26,690 nucleotides of DNA from contig CAYSPJ010000071.1 of the NCBI GenBank assembly GCA_964432875.1, positions 1 through 26,690 on the forward strand. Direction: 5' to 3'. Below the pieces are notes generated by a model, which had not been told where the DNA came from, did not search any database, and was given only the letters and a program-made list of their open reading frames with translations. Below, piece after piece: positions 1-9,148 of this stretch (positions within the stretch are counted from its first letter, which is position 1; each line of letters begins with the position of its first letter). This DNA is from JACJYE01 sp964432875 (GTDB lineage: Bacteria > Bacteroidota > Bacteroidia > Chitinophagales > Saprospiraceae). The position numbers and the translations under genes were made by a program.

Positions 1-2
1 GC

Positions 3-3000
3 CCGATCATCGAAACCACCGAAACGGTGGAGGTATGCGAAAATGCGCTGCCATACACTTGGAACGGGACGCCATATCCTGACGGTGGCACCTTCACCGC
101 CACCCTGCCGGGTCAGGGCGAAGATTGCGACACTTTAGCCACGTTGATCCTCGTCGTGGTGCCGGTCATCGAAACCACCGAAACAGTTGAGGTCTGCGAA
201 AATGCGCTGCCCTACACCTGGAACGGTACACCATACCCTGGCGGCGGTACCTTCACCGCCACCCTGCCGGGCCAGGGCGAGGACTGCGATACGCTGGCTA
301 CGCTGATTCTGATTGTAGTGCCGGTAATCGAGACTACCGAGACAGTTGAGGTCTGCGAAAATGCGCTGCCCTACACCTGGAACGGTACACCATACCCTGG
401 CGGCGGTACCTTCACCGTCACCCTGCCGGGTCAGGGCGAGGACTGCGATACGCTCGCTACGCTCATCCTGACCATTGCGCCGATCATCGAGACGACGGAC
501 GAAGTGACCGTCTGCGGAAATGCACTGCCTTACATCTGGAATGGCACGCCGTATCCTGCCGGCGGCACATTCACCGTCACCCTACCGGGCCAAGGCGAGG
601 ACTGCGATACGCTGGCTACCCTTATCCTGACAGTCGTGCCGGTGGTCGAGGCCACCTTGACGGTCGAGGTCTGTGAAAACGCCCTGCCGTACATCTGGAA
701 CGGCACGCCATATCCCGACGGCGGCACATTCACCGTAACACTCCCAGGCCAAGGCGAAGAATGCGACACCTTAGCCACTTTGATCCTGACCATCAGTCCG
801 GTCATCGAGACCACGGACGAAGTGACCGTCTGTGAAAACGCCCTGCCTTACTTCTGGAACGGCACGCCGTATCCCGATGGCGGCATATTCAGTGTCACCC
901 TCCCAGGTCAAGGCGGGGACTGCGATACGCTCGCTACGCTCATCCTGACAATCTTACCGATAAGTGAGACTACCGAGATGGTCGAAGTTTGCGAAAATGC
1001 GCTGCCCTACATCTGGAACGGCACGCCATATCCTGACGGCGGTACTTTCACCGTCACCCTGCCGGGTGTTGGAGGGGAGTGCGATACGATAGCAACGCTG
1101 ACCCTTACCATAAAGCCTTTGGTTGAAACCACTGAGTCGGTAACCGTATGCGAAAATGAACTCCCGTACCTTTGGAACGGCACGCCATTCTTTGACGGCG
1201 GCACATTTGCCGTCACCCTACCGGGAGCCGGAACGGATTGCGATACCTTAGCCACGTTGACCCTGACGGTCAGCCCATCGCCGGTGACCGAGCTTTCCGC
1301 CAAAATCTGCGAAGGGCAAACCTACGATTTCCACGGCATGATGCTGGACTTTTCCGGGGTTTACCGCGATACGTTGGAAACTGTGGCAGGCTGCGATTCC
1401 ATCGTCATCCTGACGCTGGATGTAGTGCCAGTGATTACGGATACGCTGGCCGCCGCGATCTGCGCAGGGGAGAGCTACGATTTTGGAGGACTGACGTTGA
1501 CGACCAGCGGACTGTATTCTGATACCCTTGCCTCTAGCACCGGCTGCGATTCAATTGCCACGCTGGTATTAACCGTCAACCCGATCTACCACGACATGAT
1601 CGTCGTGGAAATATGCCAGGGCGAAGGTTATGAGTTTGGCGGTAGCACCTTGACGGACAGCGGTGAGTATCTGGTGATGTTGGAGACGGCTGCTGGCTGT
1701 GACTCGGTAGTCACTTTGATTTTGATTGTCAATCCGGTATTGGAGGGCGCAGATACCGCCACCGTCTGTGCGAATGAATTGCCGTACTTCTGGAATGGCG
1801 GCGCATACAGCGCTACGGGCATCTATACGGACACGCTGGTCGGTTCGACTGGTTGTGATAGCATGGTCACTTTGACGCTTACGGTGGTCCCCATTCCGGT
1901 TACGCCCATTTTTGCGGAAATCTGTATTGGGGAAGCTTATGATTACAACGGGCAACCGCTAACGGCATTTGGCACTTACGACTTTGTGTTTGAGGCCGCT
2001 TCGGGCTGCGATAGCATCGTCTCCATTACGCTGGTGGTACACCCGGTTTATGAAGAAACCGTGGTGGCGAGCATCTGTGCTGGCGAGGATTACCAATTCA
2101 ATGGGATACTCTACAGCTCGACTGGGGTATATGTTGATTCTTTCCAAACCATCTTCGGCTGCGATAGCATCTGGATACTCGACTTGACGGTTCACCCCGC
2201 AGTAGAGCCCGTCATCATGGGTGATGAGGCGATTTGCGAAGGAGAGGTTGCCGTGCTGACGGTCACGAATGCAAGCGGAGCGTTCGAGTGGTCTACGGGG
2301 GAAACGACCACTGAAATCGCGGTCACCGCTGCTGGTTGGTATTATGTCACGGTGACGGCTGGCAATAGCTGCATCGGCATCGATTCTTTCGAAGTACGCT
2401 ATCTGCCAGCAGCTATCCCGCCGACGGGGTCGGATGTGACGATTAGCTGTGCCGATTCATCCGTCATCCTGGGGGTAGTGCCGGCTCCAGCCGGTACTTA
2501 TGTCTGGGAGGGTCCCGGCATTAGCGCGGCTAATGACAATGCCGCCAACCCGGAGGTCAGCTTGGTGGGCTGGTATTTCCTCACCTACACCAATCAGGAA
2601 GGCTGTACGGCCAGAGATTCGGTGTTGGTCGAGGAAGACCCCAGTGCTCCGATGGCCAATGCCGGCCCGGACCAGTTGCTGACTTGTGCGCTGACGGCAG
2701 TAGCCCTGGAGGGCAACAGCTCTCCGCCCGGGCTGGTCTTTGTCTGGTCTGGCCCAGGCATCAACGCGGGCAACCTCAACGCGCAGAACCCCATGGTGAG
2801 CGAGCCGGGCTGGTACACCCTGACCACCCTCGATACTTTGGCCGGCTGCCAGTCGGAGCCAGACTCGGTATTCGTGGATCAAAACATCGAAGAGCCGACG
2901 GTAGAACTGGCTTCTGATGCTATACTGGACTGCATCAATCTGCAGACCCTGGTGGACGGCAGCGGCTCCTCCAGCGGGCCAGGATTTTCCTATACCTGGA

Positions 3001-4418
3001 CGACGCCGAGCACAACCATCATGGATTCCACAACCCTGACCGTCAGCGAAGGCGGCTGGTTTGTGCTCACGGTGGAGAACATCACGACCGGCTGTAGGGC
3101 AACCGACTCGATTTTTATCGTGGACAACCTGAATTATCCTGTGGCTACTGTTGCTCAGCCAGACGAACTAAATTGCAATGTAGCTTCAGTTGAACTGAGC
3201 GGTTTGGGCTCCTCTGAGGGGAGTAATATCAATTACTTCTGGCAAGGGCCGGCTGGCGGTATCATTTCTGGTGGGAATACCCTTAACCCGACAGTACAAC
3301 TGCCTGGTACATATACGCTGACGGTGGTGAATGAAGGCAACGGCTGCAGCAACTCGGCCTCGGCCCAAGTGGTGCAGGACATCAGCGCGCCTACCGTCAA
3401 TTTGCCGGAACAGGCTTTCCTGTCTTGTGTAGACTTTACCGCGTTGGTGCAGCCCATCCAGGTCTCTCAGGGTAGTAACTTCAGCTACAATTGGTCTACT
3501 GATGAGGGCAACATCCTGCAAATCCAGAGCCAAGTGAATATACTGGTAGATGAAGAAGGCTGGTATTTCCTCGAAGTATCAAACAGCAGCAACGGTTGTG
3601 TTTCGATTGACTCCGTCCTGGTGAGCGAGCCATTGCCGCTAGATGGGGCTACGGTTAACATCAGCAATACTTGCTGGGAGGAGTCCAATGGCGCTATCAT
3701 CGTTACGGAGGTGGCCGGAGGGGTAGGGCCTTATACCTTTACCCTCACTGGCGGCCCGATACCGCTCACGGGGCCGGGTATCTTCGGCAACTTGCGGGCT
3801 GGCGCTTATACCCTGCTAGCACGGGACGCCAACGGCTGTGAGTGGGATACGACCTTGGTCGTCACCCAACTGGATCCTATCCAGGTGGACCTCGGCCCGG
3901 ACATCACGCTGAAGCTCGGGGAGGGGACCCGCCTGTTAGCCCAGGTGAATCTCGATCCGGCCGCGATCGCCTCTTTCTCCTGGAGCCCGGCTGATAGCCT
4001 GAGCTGTACGGACTGCTTTGATCCATTTGTCATGACCTTAGACAATATCACTTACACCTTTACGGTAGTGGATACTAACGGTTGCATCGGCCGCGATTTC
4101 ATCAATATCATCGTCGACAAGCGAGTGCCGGTCTATATCCCGAATGTATTCTCGCCCAATGGGGATGGGAGCAACGATACCTTTACCATCTTCGCTGGCG
4201 ATGGGGTCAAGAAAATCAAGCTGCTGAGGATTTTTGACCGTTGGGGTAATTTTGTGTTCGAGATTGAAGATTTCTTGCCGAATGACCCGCGCTTTGGTTG
4301 GGATGGCACCTTCAATGGCCAGCTTATGAATGGCGCAGTATTTGTTTATTACACGATAGTGGAGCTGATTAATGGGGAGGAGGTCTTGTATAAGGGTGAT
4401 GTATTGTTGCTGCGTTGA
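3..4418 (+). CDS. Giant secreted repeat protein with T9SS type-B (gliding motility-associated) C-terminal sorting domain, 5' partial
   Basis: The frame is open from the first bases of the window, so the true N-terminus and signal peptide lie upstream; the GTG at 27 is internal to a repeat. From N to C the protein shows eight near-identical 53-residue repeats (core VCENALPYxWNGTPY, then DCDTLATL), six diverged repeats of 51-53 residues (ICxGExYxFxG, then GCDSI), a transitional Ig-like module, five Ig/PKD-like modules of 79-84 residues whose first Cys codons fall at 2448, 2685, 2931, 3174 and 3426 and which share WxGPG and GWYxLTV motifs, a SprB-like module (about 3640-3870), and a C-terminal domain from about 4125 with IPNVFSPNGDGSNDTF, FDRWGNFVF and GWDGTFNGQ. 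That last domain is the family signature for export by the type IX system and surface attachment. Expected role: cell-surface adhesin or gliding-associated protein. Paired Cys in each repeat suggest disulfides. The ligand cannot be inferred. Confidence 0.93.
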   Translation, partial: PIIETTETVEVCENALPYTWNGTPYPDGGTFTATLPGQGEDCDTLATLILVVVPVIETTETVEVCENALPYTWNGTPYPGGGTFTATLPGQGEDCDTLATLILIVVPVIETTETVEVCENALPYTWNGTPYPGGGTFTVTLPGQGEDCDTLATLILTIAPIIETTDEVTVCGNALPYIWNGTPYPAGGTFTVTLPGQGEDCDTLATLILTVVPVVEATLTVEVCENALPYIWNGTPYPDGGTFTVTLPGQGEECDTLATLILTISPVIETTDEVTVCENALPYFWNGTPYPDGGIFSVTLPGQGGDCDTLATLILTILPISETTEMVEVCENALPYIWNGTPYPDGGTFTVTLPGVGGECDTIATLTLTIKPLVETTESVTVCENELPYLWNGTPFFDGGTFAVTLPGAGTDCDTLATLTLTVSPSPVTELSAKICEGQTYDFHGMMLDFSGVYRDTLETVAGCDSIVILTLDVVPVITDTLAAAICAGESYDFGGLTLTTSGLYSDTLASSTGCDSIATLVLTVNPIYHDMIVVEICQGEGYEFGGSTLTDSGEYLVMLETAAGCDSVVTLILIVNPVLEGADTATVCANELPYFWNGGAYSATGIYTDTLVGSTGCDSMVTLTLTVVPIPVTPIFAEICIGEAYDYNGQPLTAFGTYDFVFEAASGCDSIVSITLVVHPVYEETVVASICAGEDYQFNGILYSSTGVYVDSFQTIFGCDSIWILDLTVHPAVEPVIMGDEAICEGEVAVLTVTNASGAFEWSTGETTTEIAVTAAGWYYVTVTAGNSCIGIDSFEVRYLPAAIPPTGSDVTISCADSSVILGVVPAPAGTYVWEGPGISAANDNAANPEVSLVGWYFLTYTNQEGCTARDSVLVEEDPSAPMANAGPDQLLTCALTAVALEGNSSPPGLVFVWSGPGINAGNLNAQNPMVSEPGWYTLTTLDTLAGCQSEPDSVFVDQNIEEPTVELASDAILDCINLQTLVDGSGSSSGPGFSYTWTTPSTTIMDSTTLTVSEGGWFVLTVENITTGCRATDSIFIVDNLNYPVATVAQPDELNCNVASVELSGLGSSEGSNINYFWQGPAGGIISGGNTLNPTVQLPGTYTLTVVNEGNGCSNSASAQVVQDISAPTVNLPEQAFLSCVDFTALVQPIQVSQGSNFSYNWSTDEGNILQIQSQVNILVDEEGWYFLEVSNSSNGCVSIDSVLVSEPLPLDGATVNISNTCWEESNGAIIVTEVAGGVGPYTFTLTGGPIPLTGPGIFGNLRAGAYTLLARDANGCEWDTTLVVTQLDPIQVDLGPDITLKLGEGTRLLAQVNLDPAAIASFSWSPADSLSCTDCFDPFVMTLDNITYTFTVVDTNGCIGRDFINIIVDKRVPVYIPNVFSPNGDGSNDTFTIFAGDGVKKIKLLRIFDRWGNFVFEIEDFLPNDPRFGWDGTFNGQLMNGAVFVYYTIVELINGEEVLYKGDVLLLR
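33..1304 (+). repeat. Eight tandem 159-bp coding repeats (53 aa each)
   Basis: The VC-ENALPY motif begins at 33, 192, 351, 510, 669, 828, 987 and 1146, and the next related motif is at 1305. Every spacing is exactly 159 bp, with no indel. Units share long stretches of identical DNA. Linker variants (ETTETVEVC and ETTDEVTVC) alternate along the array, which suggests shuffling among units. The array continues upstream, because bases 3-32 are the tail of another unit. Confidence 0.95.
1305..2231 (+). repeat. Six diverged 51-53 aa tandem repeats in the surface protein
   Basis: Units start at 1305, 1458, 1611, 1764, 1920 and 2073 (spacings 153, 153, 153, 156 and 153 bp; the last runs 159 bp to the next module). 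They share the pattern ICxGExYxFxG, GxYxDxL, GCDSIxxLxLxVxP. They are clearly homologous to the 53-residue units (two Cys, the same order of strand-like segments) but are much more diverged at DNA and protein level, so they look like the older part of the array. The unit at 1764 still has the ANELPYFWNG form, linking the two classes. Confidence 0.9.
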
Positions 4419-4444
4419 TGAGCCTGGCCAGGAAGGAATGACAA

Positions 4445-4486
4445 GGTACTGGGCTGCCATATTATTTGGCAGCCCGGTGCCATGCT
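4445..4486 (+). terminator. Rho-independent-type terminator after the surface protein gene
   Basis: A 15-bp stem (5' arm GGTACTGGGCTGCCA at 4445-4459, 3' arm 4467-4481) with two G-U wobbles and a 7-nt loop starts 27 bp after the stop codon. A short run of four T follows within a few bases. The next gene converges from the other strand, so a terminator here makes sense. The rest of the 145-bp gap (4487-4563) shows nothing I can name. Confidence 0.75.
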
Positions 4487-4563
4487 TTTAGCCGCGTAAC
4501 TTTAGGGGATATCCTCAAGCTTCACGCCAAACTCCCCAGCAGATGAACCGCGTCAGCGCTAAC

Positions 4564-7500
4564 TCATGATGGCTTCACCCGTTTAACATTATCCTCCGGG
4601 ATGCGGTCGATGAGGTAGTAATTCGGATCGATACCTGCTTCATGGGGCAGCTCGTCTACGATGAGGCGCAGGGGCGTACGAGGGGCAGCAATCAGATGGC
4701 GTTGCCAGTAGAGCGCTTTGCCGCGTTTTTTTCCGTTTTCCGGCTTGGCGTAAACCCCAACATCGATCCAGTCGTTGATGGGCACTGGCGTCTCAGCGCC
4801 CAGGGTATCCGCACGGAATTTGGCGGCGCTGATCTCGAAGCTGACCTCATAGCTCCCGTCGTCGAGTTGGCGGTAGGTCGGGTTTTCCATGCGGTTGTCA
4901 AACAAGGTGATGGTCTCGAACAGATCGGTGATGAGGTATTGCAGCGAATCCGGCGTATGGGCGCGGAAGGCATCCACCAGGTGATAGGTGGTAGGGTAGG
5001 GGGCTTCCTGGTAGGCAAATGAATCGATTACGGTACGCAGGGCGGCATTGACTTGCGCCTCCCCAATCATTTCCTTGAGATAATACATCACCACGCTACC
5101 TTTGCGGTAGTGGATGTAGCCCTGGTTGGGGTAAACCTCCATCAGCGGTTTTTCGCGTTCGTTCTCCTGGCCGCGGCCGCGCAGGTAGCGGTCCATTTCA
5201 TACTTGAGGAACTTTTGCATCTGGTCTCGGCCGTATTCCTTTTCCATAACCATGAGGGCAGCGTATTGTGCCATCGTCTCCGAGAGCAGGGTGGCGCCTT
5301 GCATATTGGCACCGATGACCTGATGAGCCCACCACTGATGAGCCATTTCGTGGGCGACCACATAGAACACCATGTCGATATCGTCTTCGCTCTCAATCTG
5401 GGCGATGAAACCGATACCTTCGGAATAGGGCATGGTGCCGGGAAAAGCTTGCGCGAAGCTGCCGTAACGCGGGAATTCGATGATGCGGGCTTGCCGGTGG
5501 CGGTAGGGCGAGAAGTTTTCCGAAAAATACCCCAGCGAACGGCGCATCGAGCGCAGCATCTTTTCCACATTGTACTCGTGCCCCCGGTGGTAATAGACCT
5601 CCAGGCTCACCCCGTTCCAGTCTTCCCGGGCTACTTCATAGCGGGCCGAGCTGAAGGAGTAGAAGTTCATCGAAGGGTGGTCGAGGCGGTAGTGGAAGAA
5701 GCGGCGGCCATTCTCTTCCCATTCTTTAAGTAGCGAACCGGGCGCGATGGCAGTTTGATCAAGGGCCGTGCTGATGACCGTTTCAGTCATTACCCAATCG
5801 GCATAAGGAGCCAGGTAGTGGTTGCGGCAGTGAGCGGAGCAATGATGCTGCAGGGGTGGCACCAGCTCCTGTTCGGGCAGGCCATACTTTTTACGGTAGC
5901 GTTTTTCCGACAATTCCCGCTGGCGGTCGTAGCCGATGATTGGGCTGATGTCGGAATTATTGAAAAAAGAGCCGTTATCGACAAGCTCGGTGAAGCGCAC
6001 CTGGTTTTCAAAGCCGCGGGCATGGAAGCGGCCAGTATAGCGCAGGCGGAGGGTGTCGCCGGGTTCTAGCGGGGGGCTGAGTTTATAGATGCCCACTTTG
6101 AGGCGCGGGTCTTCAAAAGCCATTTGACCTCGTTCCAGCTCCAGCTCTAACTCGACATCTGGCAGGAAGTTTAGGAAGAGGGAGTCGATTGTTTCGCTGT
6201 CTTTATTGACTAAGGTCAAAACCGCCTTGACGTCCAGCTTGCGATTTTCGGGGAAAACATCAATTGCATACTGGATGTCAACGATGTAGGGCTGGAGCAG
6301 GCCTTGGTAGGCTTTGTATTGTTTTTCATAATCTGCGCTGAGCTGCTGCTGCTCTTTGGTGGTGCGGTACGTGTTCAGGATTTGAGTGTTATAGAAAGTG
6401 AAGCCAGCGGCAATCGCCCAGATGCCCAACAATCCGAATAGGCCCCAGCGCATCCCTGAGTGGTAGCGCAGGCCGGCATTGATCTGTCGTTTTTGCCAGG
6501 CGGTGTCTTTGCCCCGCAACCAGAAGAAGACGGTGAGAGCAACGAGAATCGCGGCAAAAAACAACCAATAGATATTAAACCAAGTGATGCCCGGCACGAA
6601 AGGCCCAAAGCCGTTCATTGCGGAAAAAGTAAAACTGGGGATACTGCCGTAGCGCACCATCAGGCTCTCCACATCCAGGGGGGTCCAGATAAATACATTG
6701 GCGATGAGGAAGGCTACGACGGCAAAGTACGCCAGATATTTATTATTGATGAGGGTATGGAAGAGCATGGAAATGACCGCGATGAAGGCGAGGCGCAGCC
6801 AGTCGATCAACAACATCTCGGCAGCGTAAACACCCAATTCATATTTGGTATAACCCATCAGCGTTTGTGCCGCAATGCCGGTGAGTACAGCCAGGAGCTG
6901 CAAGGTGAACAACACCGCCAGCATGGCCAGCAATTTCGACAGCACAGGCACCCAGTTGGAATAAGGCAGCGAATCATAAATCTCGTCCACTTTGGCATCG
7001 CGCTCTTTCCAGATAAGAGCCCCGGAGAAGAAGATGAGGATGGCTATAGTAAAGAGATACATCGACCCCTGGATAGTACCGATGATATTATAAGTAACGG
7101 GGTATAAAGTCAGCCCATAAGCATCTTTAACGTAAGAGAGCCCCACGCTCATGTTGAGTAAGCCAAAAGCCAGGATGACGATAAACGGGACGCTCTTGAA
7201 GATGCCCCAGAAATCCAGGCGGGCCTGGCTAAGCACTTGCTGCCAGCGAGTAGCGGCTGAAAAAGAAAGCGCGGTAGGCGGCAGAGGCGGCAGGGCAGTG
7301 GGCACTGCTTCTAGCTCGTCATTGGCTACCGCCGATTTGCGGCTGCGCCGGCTGCGCGGTGAAAAGGAGAAACTAAAGTAAGTAGCTACCCAAATCAGCG
7401 CCGCCACGCCCAGCCACAGCAAGCGGTTGGCTGCCATCATACCTTCCAGCCCCAGCACCTGGGTGTTTTTATCTGCTACGGTCCAATATTTTGTCATGAG

Positions 7501-8151
7501 TTCAAAGGTGTTCAGGCCGAAGGGATCTAGCAGCATGGCGAGCTGTTCGTTATCCAGATCGGAAGTGAGGTTGCCCGCCACTGCATAGGCCACCAACACG
7601 CCGATGGCACCAACGAAAGAGGCGATCGTACTACGGGTCAACACGGCGATGGCGAATACGATGGAACAGATTAGCAGCGTATTGGGAAGGCCGAAGAGCA
7701 AAAGGCCGTTGAGATGGGCGCTCCAATAGACGGGGCCTACTTGTTCGGCATCTAGCCAGGGGGCCAGCCCGCCTGCCAGTATCGCCAGAGAGATGCCCAG
7801 TAAGGGTAGACAAGCCATGAGCGCCGCACCCAGATAACGCCCCATCAGGTAGGCAAACTTGCGTAGGGGTGTGGAAAATATAATTTGATGGGTATCGTAG
7901 TTGAAATCGCGTAGGGCTGCCCCTTGTACAAAGGCGGTGGACATCAGGAGCGCAATGACCGACATGTTGGCATACATCCCCAGTACCACGAAGGGCGCAT
8001 TCTTGTTGATGCTGCCGTAGGACTGCCCGATGGTCACATCGTCGCTCGTCACGGCAAAAAACACTAGCAGTGCATTGATGAAAAGGAAGACCCAGGGCAT
8101 GGGCCGACGCAGCCAGTAGCGGAGTTCAAATTGTAGGATATGGCGAAGCAT
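4564..8151 (-). CDS. ABC-2 type double permease fused to periplasmic M1-family metallopeptidase
   Basis: This is a 1195-residue fusion. Residues 1 to about 265 and about 310-590 are two ABC-2 permease halves that look like an internal duplication: each has a hydrophobic N-terminal helix, a charged loop (ALRDFNYDTHQIIFSTPLRK near 80; WKERDAKVDEIYDSLPYSN near 381) and several membrane helices. A last helix (about 569-587) leads to an M1 peptidase region with HEMAH at 934-938, the third zinc ligand Glu958 in LLSETMAQY, and a likely catalytic Tyr1015 (YRKG). The exopeptidase GxMEN motif is replaced by GTMPYSEG at 905-912. The ATPase gene ends 24 bp upstream, so the two probably form one transporter. 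Proteins annotated as ABC permease/M1 aminopeptidase are known in Bacteroidota, but I know of no defined substrate. The peptidase presumably acts in the periplasm. Confidence 0.93.
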   Translation of the reverse strand: MLRHILQFELRYWLRRPMPWVFLFINALLVFFAVTSDDVTIGQSYGSINKNAPFVVLGMYANMSVIALLMSTAFVQGAALRDFNYDTHQIIFSTPLRKFAYLMGRYLGAALMACLPLLGISLAILAGGLAPWLDAEQVGPVYWSAHLNGLLLFGLPNTLLICSIVFAIAVLTRSTIASFVGAIGVLVAYAVAGNLTSDLDNEQLAMLLDPFGLNTFELMTKYWTVADKNTQVLGLEGMMAANRLLWLGVAALIWVATYFSFSFSPRSRRSRKSAVANDELEAVPTALPPLPPTALSFSAATRWQQVLSQARLDFWGIFKSVPFIVILAFGLLNMSVGLSYVKDAYGLTLYPVTYNIIGTIQGSMYLFTIAILIFFSGALIWKERDAKVDEIYDSLPYSNWVPVLSKLLAMLAVLFTLQLLAVLTGIAAQTLMGYTKYELGVYAAEMLLIDWLRLAFIAVISMLFHTLINNKYLAYFAVVAFLIANVFIWTPLDVESLMVRYGSIPSFTFSAMNGFGPFVPGITWFNIYWLFFAAILVALTVFFWLRGKDTAWQKRQINAGLRYHSGMRWGLFGLLGIWAIAAGFTFYNTQILNTYRTTKEQQQLSADYEKQYKAYQGLLQPYIVDIQYAIDVFPENRKLDVKAVLTLVNKDSETIDSLFLNFLPDVELELELERGQMAFEDPRLKVGIYKLSPPLEPGDTLRLRYTGRFHARGFENQVRFTELVDNGSFFNNSDISPIIGYDRQRELSEKRYRKKYGLPEQELVPPLQHHCSAHCRNHYLAPYADWVMTETVISTALDQTAIAPGSLLKEWEENGRRFFHYRLDHPSMNFYSFSSARYEVAREDWNGVSLEVYYHRGHEYNVEKMLRSMRRSLGYFSENFSPYRHRQARIIEFPRYGSFAQAFPGTMPYSEGIGFIAQIESEDDIDMVFYVVAHEMAHQWWAHQVIGANMQGATLLSETMAQYAALMVMEKEYGRDQMQKFLKYEMDRYLRGRGQENEREKPLMEVYPNQGYIHYRKGSVVMYYLKEMIGEAQVNAALRTVIDSFAYQEAPYPTTYHLVDAFRAHTPDSLQYLITDLFETITLFDNRMENPTYRQLDDGSYEVSFEISAAKFRADTLGAETPVPINDWIDVGVYAKPENGKKRGKALYWQRHLIAAPRTPLRLIVDELPHEAGIDPNYYLIDRIPEDNVKRVKPS

Positions 8152-8175
8152 GGTAGTGGTTTTAGGTGGGAAGGA

Positions 8176-9048
8176 TTAATTGAGGCCGAAAATTTTGGCA
8201 AAAAACACATCTTCGAGGCTGGCCTCGGTGGGCACAAAGCCTGCTGCCGGGGGCTCGCTGCTGAAGATGTGGATGAGCGGCTGGCCAGCGACAAGCTTGG
8301 TGGAGATGACTTGATACTGCTGGCTGTAGCTTTCCAGTTCCGCTTTGTTGATAGACTTTTCCCACACCTTCCCGCCGATGCTGTCCAGGGCAGTATCAGG
8401 CGCGCCATTGTAGAGCAGCTCGCCCTGGTTGATGATGGCCATGTTGGTACACAGCTCCTTCACGTCCTGCACGATGTGCGTAGAAAGGATGACAATGACT
8501 TGTTCGCCGATTTCGGAGAGCAGGTTGTAAAAGCGGTTGCGCTCGCCGGGGTCCAGGCCTGCCGTGGGCTCATCGACGATAATGAGCCGTGGGCTGCCGA
8601 TGAGTGATTGGGCAATGCCGAAGCGCTGCCTCATGCCGCCAGAATAGCTGCTCACCGCTTTTTTGCGGTGTTCGTAGAGGTTGACCCGCTGCAATAGCGC
8701 GTCCACGAGTTCTTTGCGCTCCGCGCCTTTGCTGATGCCTTTGAGCATGGCGATATGATCGAGCATATCTACCGCAGATACGCGGGGGTAAACGCCAAAC
8801 TCCTGAGGTAGGTAGCCTAGCAGGCGGCGGGTAGCATCTTTTTCCTTCAAGACGTCAAGATCGCCGAGCTTGACGCTGCCGCTGTCAGCATCCTGCAAAG
8901 TAGCGATGATGCGCATCAGGGTGGATTTGCCGGCGCCATTGGGCCCCAATAACCCAAACATGCCGGTAGGGATTTTCAGGCTGACTGCTTTCAGCGCTTG
9001 TACGCCATTGGGGTAGGTCTTGCTCAATTGGTTGATCGTTAGCTCCAT
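8176..9048 (-). CDS. ABC transporter ATP-binding protein
   Basis: This 290-residue nucleotide-binding subunit has Walker A GPNGAGKST at 35-43, Q-loop Gln82, signature YSGGMRQR at 135-142, Walker B LIIVDE at 155-160, D-loop AGLD and switch His191. About 80 residues follow the core, as in exporter-type ATPases that pair with ABC-2 permeases. It starts at an ATG and is followed after 24 bp by the permease/peptidase fusion, so it very likely powers that protein. The upstream gap (9049-9148) contains a perfect 11-bp palindrome, CTAATAATTAG, at 9118-9128, but no convincing promoter match. The transported substrate is unknown. Confidence 0.95.
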   Translation of the reverse strand: MELTINQLSKTYPNGVQALKAVSLKIPTGMFGLLGPNGAGKSTLMRIIATLQDADSGSVKLGDLDVLKEKDATRRLLGYLPQEFGVYPRVSAVDMLDHIAMLKGISKGAERKELVDALLQRVNLYEHRKKAVSSYSGGMRQRFGIAQSLIGSPRLIIVDEPTAGLDPGERNRFYNLLSEIGEQVIVILSTHIVQDVKELCTNMAIINQGELLYNGAPDTALDSIGGKVWEKSINKAELESYSQQYQVISTKLVAGQPLIHIFSSEPPAAGFVPTEASLEDVFFAKIFGLN

Positions 9049-9148
9049 ATTCGTTCATTTTTGGGGTAATAGTATGGGGAAAAGCACCCAGAGGGCACAT
9101 TCAATATACGATTATACCTAATAATTAGACGAAAGGGGAGAAACGGAT

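Noticed and set aside
530..1303. Repetitive minus-strand open frames
   Set aside because: They mirror the 159-bp repeats of the surface protein gene and contain no independent domain.
33..1304. Regular repeats considered as a CRISPR array
   Set aside because: The period is 159 bp, the whole unit is conserved with no unique spacers, and the reading frame is continuous.
27..4418. GTG at 27 as the start of the surface protein
   Set aside because: The frame continues upstream with repeat sequence (PIIETTET), and there is no signal peptide after the GTG.
4487..4563. Intergenic sequence with GGGGAT...TCCCC ends and an AAGCTT centre, suspected as a dispersed repeat or small RNA
   Set aside because: Pairing is short and imperfect, and repetition in the genome cannot be judged from this window.
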